Assembly: GCA_045660295.1 (NCBI GenBank)
Contig: JAZRDN010000028.1
Coordinates: forward strand, 1 to 11,210
Source: RGIG8775 sp045660295
Lineage (GTDB): Bacteria; Bacillota; Clostridia; Oscillospirales; CAG-272
Reading direction: 5' to 3'
DNA length: 11,210 nucleotides
The notes under the pieces are model-generated. The model saw only the letters and a list, made by a program, of their open reading frames with translations. It had not been told where the DNA came from and did no database searches. Position numbers and translations under genes: made by a program. This document shows, one piece after another, positions 1 through 6,900 of the stretch (the first letter of the stretch is position 1; every line of letters begins with the position of its first letter).

Positions 1-131
1 CTGCTATTTGCTCGCATACCGCCGTGAGGCTGCGCCCCTGCGAGGGCGTAGGGTGGGCTTGGGAGGGCGCTCGCAAACGCCCTCCCGACGTGCTTTCTTT
101 CGTTCTTTCTTTGCACGAGCAAAGAAAGGAC
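1..131. repeat. Intergenic hairpin cluster upstream of the MATE gene
   Basis: No gene is visible here. Three inverted repeats follow one another. The first is CGCCC/GGGCG (33-37 with 44-48). The second is a perfect 9-bp stem GGGAGGGCG/CGCCCTCCC (61-69 with 78-86) with an 8-nt loop. The third is a 12-bp stem, GTTCTTTCTTTG with its complement (102-113 with 120-131, one G-T wobble), around a 6-nt loop. The third resembles the pyrimidine/purine hairpins between purD and purL (7797-7836 and 7903-7940), so it probably belongs to the same dispersed family. It ends 22 bp before the -35 box of the MATE promoter. It could terminate incoming transcription, but there is no clear T-tract. Confidence 0.55.
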
Positions 132-153
132 AAAAAGATAATTGTGAAACCTA

Positions 154-182
154 TTGACTAAATAGCAAGTGTGTGGTATAAT
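154..182 (+). promoter_or_regulatory. Sigma-A-type promoter for the MATE gene
   Basis: The -35 box TTGACT (154-159) and a consensus -10 box TATAAT (177-182) are separated by exactly 17 bp. A TG dinucleotide at 174-175 makes an extended -10. Transcription should start near 189, giving a leader of about 38 nt before the ATG at 227. No operator or riboswitch is recognisable in that leader. Confidence 0.85.
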
Positions 183-226
183 ATCCGTTGGTGTATTTTC
201 GGAAAAGTATATAAAAAGGAAGTAAA

Positions 227-1600
227 ATGACGGATATCAGAGAAAATAAGATGGGCACAATGCCCATAGGCAAGCTCATATTTACTATGTCTATCCCCAT
301 GGTGGCGTCTATGCTCGTGCAGGCGTTTTATAACGTGGTTGACAGCATCTTCGTCGCGAGATTCAGCGACGCGGCTATGTCTGCCGTGACCTACGCCTTC
401 CCCGCGCAGAACCTTATGATAGGTCTTGCCACGGGTACGGGAGTCGGCGTCAACGCGCTTCTGTCCAGAAGCCTTGGCGAAAAGGACAACGCGAAAGCCA
501 ACCGAGTCGCCGAAAACGGCGTGTTCCTCGCTCTTTTGGGATATCTTGTTTTCCTTGTTTTCGGACTTTTCGGCGCTGAGGCGTTTATTCGCTTTCAGAC
601 AGATACACCACAGGTCATCGCCGAGGGCAGGGCTTACCTTTCGGTCTGCTGTGTGTTCTCCTTCGGTATATTCGGTGAGATAATGTTCGAGCGCCTCATG
701 CAGGCTACGGGACGGACGGTGTATACCATGTTCACGCAGGGTATAGGCGCTATTATCAACATAATTCTCGACCCCATATTCATTTTCGGACTTTGCGGCG
801 TTCCCGCAATGGGCGCAAAGGGCGCGGCTATCGCTACCGTTGTCGGTCAGATCGCGGCGTTCCTGCTCGCTATCGTCCTCAATCAGCTTTTCAATAAGGA
901 TATTCGCCTCAAGCTCCATAAATTCCGCCCCTCGGGCAGGATCATCGGAAATATCTATTCCATAGGTCTCCCCTCGGTCATCATGGTGGGCATCGGCTCT
1001 GTCATGAACACGGGAATGAATAAGATACTAAACGGCTTTACCGAGATCGCGGTAAACGTGTTCGGCGCTTATTTCAAGCTCCAGAGCTTCGCCTTTATGC
1101 CCATATTCGGTATCAATAACGGCGTTATACCGATAATTGCCTATAACTACGGCGCAAAGAACCGCGAGCGACTGCTTAAGGCGATTCGCCTGTCGGTTAC
1201 TACTATTATTTGTATCATGCTGGGCGCTCTTGTGCTGATGCAGCTTATTCCGCACACCATGCTCGCGCTTTTCGACGCGGGCGAGGAAATGCTTGCTATC
1301 GGTATTCCGGCGCTGAAGATTATAAGCATCAGCTATATTTTCGCGGGCGTGTGCATCGGTCTTACATCGGTGTTTCAGGCGCTTGGAAAGGGAATATACG
1401 CGACTATCATGTCCTTTGCTCGTCAGCTCGTGGTGCTTTTGCCCGCGGCGTATCTGCTTTCGCTTACAGGCGAGCTTAAAATGGTCTGGTGGTCATACCC
1501 GATAGCCGAGGTTATGTCTGTGGCGGTCTGCCTCGTGCTTTTCCTGAGGCTTTACAGACAGATAATCAAGCCCATGCCGCTTGGAAACGAGAGTCTGTAA
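227..1600 (+). CDS. MATE-family multidrug/toxin efflux transporter
   Basis: This 457-residue protein has the length and hydrophobic pattern of a MATE (multi-antimicrobial extrusion) transporter, a 12-helix inner-membrane antiporter that exports cationic or organic compounds in exchange for Na+ or H+. Family-like landmarks are AFYNVVDSIFVAR (residues 33-45), the loop LLSRSLGEKDNAKAN (78-92), QATGRTVYTMFTQG (159-172) followed by a helix containing NIILDPIFIFG, and GAKGAAIATVVGQ (196-208). A second, related half follows, as expected for this pseudo-symmetric fold. The ATG at 227 is supported by AAGGAAG at 216-222 and by the promoter at 154-182. The gene is monocistronic and ends at a terminator about 75 bp downstream. 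The family is secure. The substrate cannot be read from sequence, and no adjacent regulator gene lies in the window to suggest one. Confidence 0.93.
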   Translation: MTDIRENKMGTMPIGKLIFTMSIPMVASMLVQAFYNVVDSIFVARFSDAAMSAVTYAFPAQNLMIGLATGTGVGVNALLSRSLGEKDNAKANRVAENGVFLALLGYLVFLVFGLFGAEAFIRFQTDTPQVIAEGRAYLSVCCVFSFGIFGEIMFERLMQATGRTVYTMFTQGIGAIINIILDPIFIFGLCGVPAMGAKGAAIATVVGQIAAFLLAIVLNQLFNKDIRLKLHKFRPSGRIIGNIYSIGLPSVIMVGIGSVMNTGMNKILNGFTEIAVNVFGAYFKLQSFAFMPIFGINNGVIPIIAYNYGAKNRERLLKAIRLSVTTIICIMLGALVLMQLIPHTMLALFDAGEEMLAIGIPALKIISISYIFAGVCIGLTSVFQALGKGIYATIMSFARQLVVLLPAAYLLSLTGELKMVWWSYPIAEVMSVAVCLVLFLRLYRQIIKPMPLGNESL

Positions 1601-1672
1601 TACTTCGCCGCCCATTTGATTTGATTAAGAGAAAAATTCAGATATAGACATTCATAGGTAGAATTCATAGGA

Positions 1673-1713
1673 ATACGCACTGTCGCTCGGCGGCGGTGCG
1701 TATGTTCTTTTTT
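1673..1713 (+). terminator. Rho-independent terminator of the MATE gene
   Basis: An 8-bp perfect stem ATACGCAC (1673-1680) / GTGCGTAT (1696-1703), with GC-rich inner sequence that can pair further, is followed by GTTC and six T residues (1708-1713). It lies about 75-110 bp after the MATE stop and closes that transcription unit. The interval just before it (1651-1670) contains two copies of TTCATAGG with no evident role. Confidence 0.82.
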
Positions 1714-1775
1714 GGGGCAAGGACGAAGATAAAAAGGAATTTCCCGCGCACCCGTCCCGAAAAGCGCCGAAAATG

Positions 1776-1804
1776 TTGCATATTTTAAGAATATTGTGTA
1801 TAAA
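1776..1804 (+). promoter_or_regulatory. Possible upstream promoter (P1) of the candidate ncRNA
   Basis: TTGCAT (1776-1781) and TATAAA (1799-1804) are separated by 17 bp. This is a weaker match than the downstream promoter at 1828-1857 and lies on the same strand. AT-rich sequence makes a chance match possible. Confidence 0.35.
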
Positions 1805-1827
1805 ATCCAGATGTTTTAAAAAAGGGG

Positions 1828-1857
1828 TTGAAAAAAGACCGCGCGGTGTGCTATAAT
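1828..1857 (+). promoter_or_regulatory. Sigma-A-type promoter (P2) with no downstream protein gene
   Basis: TTGAAA (1828-1833) and consensus TATAAT (1852-1857) are separated by 18 bp, with TG at 1849-1850 forming an extended -10. Transcription is predicted to start near 1864. No plus-strand gene with a ribosome binding site follows before the convergent hydrolase gene, so this promoter points at the structured, repeat-containing region 1864-2146. Confidence 0.65.
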
Positions 1858-1901
1858 TCAAGTGTCACATTGTGTGTTTCATGTGATTCTCATAAAAACA
1901 A

Positions 1902-1949
1902 CCGAACCGTGGGGAATCTCGGTGGGAGAATCCCCACACCAAGGTTCGG
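1902..1949 (+). other. Long imperfect hairpin near the 5' end of the candidate ncRNA
   Basis: CCGAACC (1902-1908) pairs with GGTTCGG (1943-1949). Directly inside, GTGGGGA (1909-1915) pairs with TCCCCAC (1931-1937), leaving a 5-nt bulge (1938-1942) on the 3' side. TCTC (1917-1920) can pair with GAGA (1926-1929) around a GGTGG loop. That gives up to 18 pairs in about 48 nt. This module is not seen next to the other copies of the repeat family in the window. Confidence 0.6.
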
Positions 1950-2130
1950 GTCCTCGCCGGACGGGCGATTGGTCAGCGTACCAAGTGCGGCGAAAATTTT
2001 TAAAATATCACTCGTAAACCAAGGCGACGGCTAAACACCGGTCCTCGCCGGACGGGCGATTGGTCAGCGTACCAAGTGCGGCGAAAATTTTTAAAACATC
2101 ACTCGTAAACCAAGGCGACGGCTAAACACC
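1949..2130 (+). repeat. 91-bp unit duplicated in tandem (repeat family copy A)
   Basis: Units 1949-2039 and 2040-2130 appear identical except for one T/C difference in the AT-rich middle (AAAATATC against AAAACATC). Each carries a GC hairpin (TCGCC/GGCGA, 1954-1968), the core TTGGTCAGCG, which itself forms a TTGGT/ACCAA hairpin (1969-1984), an AT-rich spacer, and the left arm plus CTAAACA loop of the 3' hairpin. The right arm GTCGCCTT is present only after the second unit, so the first copy's hairpin is truncated to about 3 bp. Near-identity implies a recent duplication. Confidence 0.92.
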
Positions 2131-2146
2131 GTCGCCTTTACTTTTG
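2112..2146 (+). terminator. Terminal hairpin of copy A, terminator-like
   Basis: The 10-bp perfect stem AAGGCGACGG (2112-2121) / CCGTCGCCTT (2129-2138) encloses the 7-nt loop CTAAACA. TTTACTTTT follows from 2137, an interrupted T-tract. This is a plausible intrinsic terminator for the transcript starting near 1864. The same stem and loop recur on the minus strand at 3740-3766. Confidence 0.6.
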
Positions 2147-2286
2147 GCATATGGTTTGAGCGCTAAATAATAATTTAGCTCACAAATTTCAACAAATACC
2201 CCATAGGCAAGAGAGACAAGCCCCCTAAAGCGCCGAAAATTCAGGCTTCAGGGCGGGTTCGGATTATTCTCTCCTGTCTAAAGAAA

Positions 2287-2338
2287 AGTTTTTGGCACGC
2301 CTTTGGGCAAAAAGGCGCGAAAAAATCAACCAAAAACT
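2287..2338 (-). terminator. Nested hairpin just past the hydrolase stop, possible terminator
   Basis: AGTTTTTGG (2287-2295) pairs with CCAAAAACT (2330-2338). Inside it, CGCCTTT (2298-2304) pairs with AAAGGCG (2311-2317) around a 6-nt loop. On the minus strand the structure begins 7 nt after the TGA of the hydrolase gene and is followed by TTTTCTTT, so it may end that transcript. The outer arm resembles sequence at 10655-10675 near glyA, which suggests a dispersed repeat. The stretch 2147-2286 before it holds only a small CTAAAT/ATTTAG hairpin (2163-2179) and no gene. Confidence 0.45.
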
Positions 2339-2345
2339 AACGGTT

Positions 2346-3278
2346 TCACGCATAGAACAGGTGGTTTCCAATGGTGAACAGGTAGGGGCGGTTCTGCGCG
2401 ATCCAAGAGGTAGTAGCCAGTCTCGGATTCATAAAGAACAGGGCTTCTGTGGAGAGCGTGTAGCCCTCAAGGCAGATCTTTGCGGCAATAACGCTTTCGG
2501 CGGAGGGAGTGTTGTAGATCGTGCCGAAGGACACAGGCGAGAACTGAGTGCCGTGCTTGCGGTCAAATATCACGCCGTAGATCGTATTGGGATACTGGGG
2601 GCTTGCCACGCGGTTGAGCACCACGTTGCCAACGGCGATCTTGCCGTTGAAGGGCTCGCCCGATGATTCGGCGTGAATTATCCTTGCCAACCACAAAACC
2701 TCGTCGGATTTATAAAAGGATGCGCCCGACGTCGGCAGAGAGCCGCCTGTTTCGAGCAGAACCGCGCGAAGTGAGTTGTCCCACGTGAGCTCCAGACCGA
2801 ACGCCTTTGCGAGCGGTCTTACAGGGACGAAAAGAGTGCCGTTTATGTTTGCGATGGGCTCCACGGTGTAAAAATATCTGTCGTTAGCCTGCAGATAGAG
2901 CGCGCCCTGCTTTGCGTAGACCGTCATAGAGCCCTTGGTGACCTTTGCAGTGCGCGAGGACTGTTCCCACGTTACTGTTGCGCCGCCCAGCGCATCGCAA
3001 AACGCTCTTAAAGGTACGTATGTAACCGAATTGATTATTCGCCCCTGACCCGAGATTATGTCGCTTCCGTTGAGAAGCACTCTCACCCCTGCGGCGGCTT
3101 TTTCGCTCAAATCGAGATAAATATTCCCACCGTACTCCAAATCCGACGTGCTTACAAGTGAATATTCGCCACTTTGGTTGTATGTAAGCGAATTCGCGGC
3201 GTTAGTTCCGATTGAGAGCGGAGCCGCCAACATAATTGCGCAGAGCGCAGTGGTGGTTACTTTTACTGATTTCTTCAT
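2346..3278 (-). CDS. Secreted SleB/CwlJ-like cell-wall hydrolase with copper-amine-oxidase-N-like repeats
   Basis: This 310-residue protein begins with a signal peptide (MKKS positive start, hydrophobic core to about residue 23, likely cleavage after A27). Residues about 65-178 hold two copper-amine-oxidase-N-like repeats, recognisable by YVPLRAFCDALG...VTW (87-104) and FVPVRPLAKAFG...LTW (150-166). These are common non-catalytic wall-associated modules in Clostridia. Residues about 192-310 match the Hydrolase_2 (SleB/CwlJ) domain, with the conserved start LARIIHAESSGEP (candidate catalytic Glu204) and GKIAVGNVVLNRV. Family members are muralytic enzymes, SleB being a lytic transglycosylase of spore cortex. 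The ATG at 3278 is supported by AAAGGA about 10 nt upstream and a promoter at 3338-3366. A vegetative sigma-A-like promoter and the extra domains argue for general wall remodelling as much as for germination, so no gene symbol is assigned. Confidence 0.88.
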   Translation of the reverse strand: MKKSVKVTTTALCAIMLAAPLSIGTNAANSLTYNQSGEYSLVSTSDLEYGGNIYLDLSEKAAAGVRVLLNGSDIISGQGRIINSVTYVPLRAFCDALGGATVTWEQSSRTAKVTKGSMTVYAKQGALYLQANDRYFYTVEPIANINGTLFVPVRPLAKAFGLELTWDNSLRAVLLETGGSLPTSGASFYKSDEVLWLARIIHAESSGEPFNGKIAVGNVVLNRVASPQYPNTIYGVIFDRKHGTQFSPVSFGTIYNTPSAESVIAAKICLEGYTLSTEALFFMNPRLATTSWIAQNRPYLFTIGNHLFYA

Positions 3279-3337
3279 GCTTTAGTGTTCCTTTCTTGGT
3301 TTAAGTCGGACACACGGTATCCAACTTTTACTTGACC

Positions 3338-3366
3338 ATTTTACCATATGGAACGGATTTGTTCAA
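3338..3366 (-). promoter_or_regulatory. Sigma-A-type promoter for the wall hydrolase
   Basis: On the minus strand TTGAAC (3361-3366) and TAAAAT (3338-3343) are separated by 17 bp, with TG one base upstream of the -10 (extended -10). Transcription should start near 3331, giving a leader of about 53 nt. This is not a typical late-sporulation promoter pattern as far as I can judge. Confidence 0.7.
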
Positions 3367-3395
3367 CCTACAATATATCCCTGTGTTGGGAAATA

Positions 3396-3490
3396 CCACC
3401 ACTGCGCTATTATTTTGCCACATTTTCGCCCAATATACACCATTTTACACCACTCTTTGCCACCACTTACCACCACTCCCCACATTTTCC
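3396..3490. promoter_or_regulatory. Direct-repeat array upstream of the hydrolase promoter, possible operator
   Basis: CACCA (TGGTG on the minus strand) occurs at 3397, 3438, 3448, 3461 and 3471. Neighbouring copies from 3438 to 3471 are 10, 13 and 10 bp apart, about one helical turn. CCACATTTTC occurs twice (3418-3427 and 3480-3489). The array lies directly upstream of the -35 box of the hydrolase promoter. Helically phased direct repeats suggest cooperative binding by a regulator, but the composition is simple (C/A/T) and no known box is matched exactly. Confidence 0.35.
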
Positions 3491-3496
3491 ATGTGA

Positions 3497-3622
3497 CCCC
3501 TGCGGGGAGCCAGTTGGTCGGCGTTCCGTGTACGGTGCAAACATAGCGGTCGTTGCCGTCAGTCGTGTGCTGAACACACACTCCTTTGCTTTCGGCACAT
3601 AATTAATAATGTTTTAGCACTA
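3497..3622 (+). repeat. Modular intergenic repeat, copy B
   Basis: It starts with the hairpin CCCC-TGC-GGGG (3497-3507) and the core TTGGTCGGCG (3514-3523). It continues with a segment shared with copy D (AGCGGTCGTTGCC, 3545-3557) and ends with the hairpin GTGTG/CACAC around loop CTGAACA (3565-3581), then CTCCTTTGCTTT. Copy D at 10811-10927 is the nearest relative and lies in the opposite orientation. No gene or promoter reading into it on the plus strand is visible. Confidence 0.75.
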
Positions 3623-3636
3623 TGTTCGAACAAACC

Positions 3637-3681
3637 TTGTAGGGCGGGGCAGATTGCTACGCAATCTGACCCGCCCTACAA
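3637..3681. repeat. 45-bp near-perfect palindrome (REP/MITE-like)
   Basis: Twenty-one bases on each side (3637-3657 and 3661-3681) are complementary with one G/A mismatch, around a 3-nt TAC centre. The ends read TTGTAGGGCGGG and CCCGCCCTACAA. A separate 10-bp perfect palindrome, TGTTCGAACA, lies just before it (3623-3632). No T-tract follows on either strand, so a mobile or REP-like hairpin fits better than a simple terminator. Confidence 0.85.
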
Positions 3682-3702
3682 CACACCAATTTAATTAACT
3701 AA

Positions 3703-3941
3703 ACATTAATTTAGCGCACAATTTCATGCGCCCAAAGTAAAGGCGACGGTGTTTAGCCGTCGCCTTGGTTTACGAGTGATATTTTAATATTTTCGCCGTA
3801 CCCGTTGCCCAAAGCCAACGAGGTCGTGTTCAGCGACTGAGTGGGATGCGTGGCAGGTTGTTCGCACAAACAATTATGCGCTGACCTAAAGGGCTGTCGC
3901 GCCTCCGCGACCGCTGACCAATTGCCCCCCACGGCAGTGGG
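3703..3941 (-). repeat. Composite modular repeat, copy C, directly after purL
   Basis: Reading on the minus strand from the purL stop, the first element is the hairpin CCCAC-TGCC-GTGGG (3928-3941), whose first base touches the stop codon. The core TTGGTCAGCG follows. Next comes a hairpin GTCG/CGAC with loop CTGAACA (3823-3837). An AT-rich block matching copy A follows, and then the 10-bp hairpin with loop CTAAACA (3740-3766) and TTACTTTGGG. It therefore carries both 3'-hairpin types found separately in copies A and B/D. The last hairpin is a plausible purL terminator with an imperfect T-tract. Confidence 0.8.
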
Positions 3942-6900
3942 TTAGTTGAAGTATTCAACAGCGCCGAGGAACATGCCCATGTCGTAGTTGCCCTCAACGT
4001 TCTTGTAGAGACCGTCGCCGATACGCTCGGAGTGACCCATCTTACCGAAGATTCGTCCGTCGGGGGAAGTGATACCCTCGATTGCGAAGCAGGAGTTGTT
4101 GGGATTGAAGTGGATATCGGTGGTGGGGTTGCCGAGGAGGTCAACGTACTGGGTAGCTATCTGACCGTTCTCCGCCAGCTTCTTGATAAGCTCGTCGGAA
4201 GCAAGGAAGCGACCCTCGCCGTGGGAGATAGCGACCGTGTAGATGTCGCCGACATTTGTCTTTGCGAGCCAGGGCGACTTGTTGGACGCTATACGAGTGC
4301 GCACAAGTCTGGACTGGTGGCGCGCGATAGTATTGAAGGTAAGCGTGGGGCAGTTCTCGTCGGTGTCGATAATTTCGCCGTAGGGAACAAGACCCAGCTT
4401 GATGATAGCCTGGAAGCCGTTGCAGATACCCGCCATAAGTCCGCCGCGTGTCTTAAGAAGCTCGTTTACCTGCTCCTTGACCTTTCCGTTGCGGAAGAAG
4501 GCGGTGATGAACTTACCGGGGCCGTCGGGCTCGTCTCCGCCCGAGAAGCCGCCGGGAATGAATATCATCTGCGCCTGCTTGGTGCGCTCGGCGAAGTAGT
4601 CTACCGACTCGGTAATGCCTGCCGCCGAGAGGTTCTTGATAACGATTATCTCGGGGTCAGCGCCCGCTCCAGCGAGAGCCTTTGCGGTGTCAAACTCGCA
4701 GTTTGTTCCGGGGAACACGGGGATAAGAACCTTGGGTCTTGCCACGGTAATGGGCGAGTGAGCGCGTGTCTTTGCCTCGTAGGAGAACGCGGGGATATCC
4801 TTGGGCTCGGTTTTGATATTGCAGGGGAATATAGGCTCGAGCTTGTTCTCGTAGATAGCGAGAAGCTCCGCAAGCGATACCGCGTCGCCCTGATAAGCGA
4901 TTTCGGGGGCGGCAGTCGTTTTACCAAGGACTGTGCAGTTAACGTCAGCCAGCTTGTCGAGGGCGCAATCGCAGTTAAGCTCAAGCACGAACGCGCCGTA
5001 GTTGTAGCCGAAGATGTCTCTGTAATCTGCCTTGTCGCCGTAAGCAAATCCAATGCCGTTACCGAACGCCATCTTCATGATACCCTCGGCAACACCGCCG
5101 TAGGTGGGCGTGTAAGCCGCCTCGACTCTGCCGTCTGCGTTAAGCTCGGCGACCTTTGAGAAGAGCTTTATAAGCGACTCTGCCTTGGGCAGACCGTTTT
5201 CGCCAAGCTCGGGCTTGAGAAGGACGACCGTGTGTCCCGCCGCCTTGAACTCGGGGGAGATGACTTCCTTTGTGTCACCCGTCGTTACCGCGAAGGAAAC
5301 GAGTGTGGGGGGAACGTCCAGCTTCTCGAAGCTTCCGCTCATGGAGTCCTTACCGCCGATAGAAGCGATGCCAAGGTCAAGCTGAGCCTCAAGCGCGCCG
5401 AGAAGGGCGGAGAAGGGCTTGCCCCAACGCTTCGGGTCACGGGTGGGCTTTTCGAAATACTCCTGGAAGGTCAGATAAACGTCCTCGAAGGTAGCGCCCG
5501 TAGCGATGAGCTTGGACACCGACTCGACCACCGCAAGGTAAGCGCCGTGGTAGGGGCTCTTTTCGGTGATGTAGGGGTTGTAGCCCCAGGACATGTAGGA
5601 GCATGTATTTGTGTGACGGCTCTCGACCGACACCTTGTGAACCATTGCCTGAATGGGAGTGAGCTGATTTTTACCGCCGAAGGGCATGAGCACAGTGCCC
5701 GCGCCGATGGTGGAGTCAAAGCGCTCGGAAAGTCCGCGCTTTGAGCAGACGTTAAGGTCGCCCGCAAGCGCCTTGGTGTCCGCGATGAAGTCGCCGCCGA
5801 AGGTCTTTTCAAAGTCCTTGGGAGCGGCTGCCGAAATCTTTATGTGCTTCTCAGCGCCGTTGGAGTTGAGGAATTCACGGGAGAGGTTTACGATAGTCTT
5901 GCCGTTCCATGTCATGGTGAGTCTGGGCTCTGCCTGAACGGTAGCAACGACAGTTGCCTCAAGATTTTCCTTGCCCGCAAGTTCCATGAAACGGTCAACG
6001 TCCTTTGCCTCAACAACTACCGCCATACGCTCCTGAGACTCGGAGATAGCGAGCTCGGTGCCGTCAAGACCCTCGTACTTTTTGGGAACTGTGTTGAGGT
6101 CTATCGCGATGCCGTCGGCAAGCTCACCGATAGCGACCGAAACGCCGCCCGCGCCGAAGTCGTTACAGCGCTTGATAAGCGAGGAAGCCTCTTTGTTGCG
6201 GAAAAGTCTCTGAAGCTTGCGCTCCTCGGGGGCGTTACCCTTCTGAACCTCTGCGCCGCAGGTTTCAAGCGAGCTTAAGGTGTGAGACTTGGACGAGCCT
6301 GTCGCGCCGCCGCAGCCGTCGCGACCCGTGCGTCCGCCGAGAAGGATTATCTTGTCGCCTGCCTCGGGAACCTCACGGCGAACGTTCTCTGCGGGAGCAG
6401 CCGCGATAACCGCGCCTATCTCCATACGCTTTGCTGCGTAGCCGTCGTGGTAAAGCTCGTCAACCATACCCGTGGCAAGACCTATCTGGTTACCGTAGGA
6501 CGAGTAACCAGCCGCCGCGGTGGTAACGATCTTTCTCTGGGGGAGCTTGCCCTCAAGAGTTTCTTCAAGGGGCTTAAGGGGGTCAGCCGCGCCTGTTACG
6601 CGCATTGCCGCGTAGACGTAGGAGCGTCCCGAAAGGGGGTCGCGTATTGCACCACCGATACACGTAGCCGCGCCGCCGAAGGGCTCGATCTCGGTGGGGT
6701 GGTTGTGGGTCTCGTTCTTAAAGAGAAGCAACCAGTCCTCTTTCTCGCCGTCGATCTCTACCTTTATCTTAACGGTACAAGCGTTGATCTCCTCGGACTC
6801 GTCGATCTTGGGGAGCTTGCCCTTGACCTTAAGATATCTGGTCGCGATGGTGGCGATGTCCATAAGGTTCTGGGGCTTGGTTCTGCCAAGCTCGTTTCTT

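Larger units (their letters stand above)
1864..2146 (+). ncRNA. Candidate structured non-coding RNA containing a tandem 91-nt repeat
   Basis: The region follows one strong and one weaker promoter and ends at a 10-bp hairpin followed by a T-rich stretch. It contains, in order, a short TCACAT/ATGTGA hairpin (1865-1870 with 1881-1886), a long imperfect hairpin (1902-1949), two 91-nt units (1949-2039 and 2040-2130), and the terminal hairpin (2112-2138). Each unit has its own hairpins, TCGCC/GGCGA and TTGGT/ACCAA. No open frame with a plausible start is present; the one long frame begins inside the promoter. It does not match the 6S RNA, tmRNA, SRP RNA, RNase P or riboswitch architectures that I can recall. 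Transcription is inferred from promoter and terminator only. It could instead be a repeat insertion that happens to sit behind a promoter. Confidence 0.42.

Noticed and set aside
1828..2034. 68-codon open frame over the candidate ncRNA
   Set aside because: Its start lies in the -35 box of the promoter, upstream of the predicted transcript start, and the second half is the non-coding tandem repeat.
1949..2130. CRISPR array or satellite
   Set aside because: Only two 91-bp units abut with no spacers, and no cas gene is nearby.
2292..2666. 124-codon plus-strand frame opposite the hydrolase gene
   Set aside because: It overlaps the 3' hairpin and the conserved catalytic domain of the opposite-strand gene, and has no ribosome binding site.
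3348..3602. 84-codon plus-strand frame across the CACCA array and copy B
   Set aside because: There is no ribosome binding site, it spans two repeat regions, and its histidine/threonine-rich low-complexity product simply reflects the repeats.
4032..5159. Long plus-strand open frame (375 codons) opposite purL, and others at 6282-7232, 5844-6278 and 5232-5744
   Set aside because: They are mirror frames of a clearly functional purL with strong codon bias; they lack ribosome binding sites and give compositionally odd proteins with no recognisable domain.
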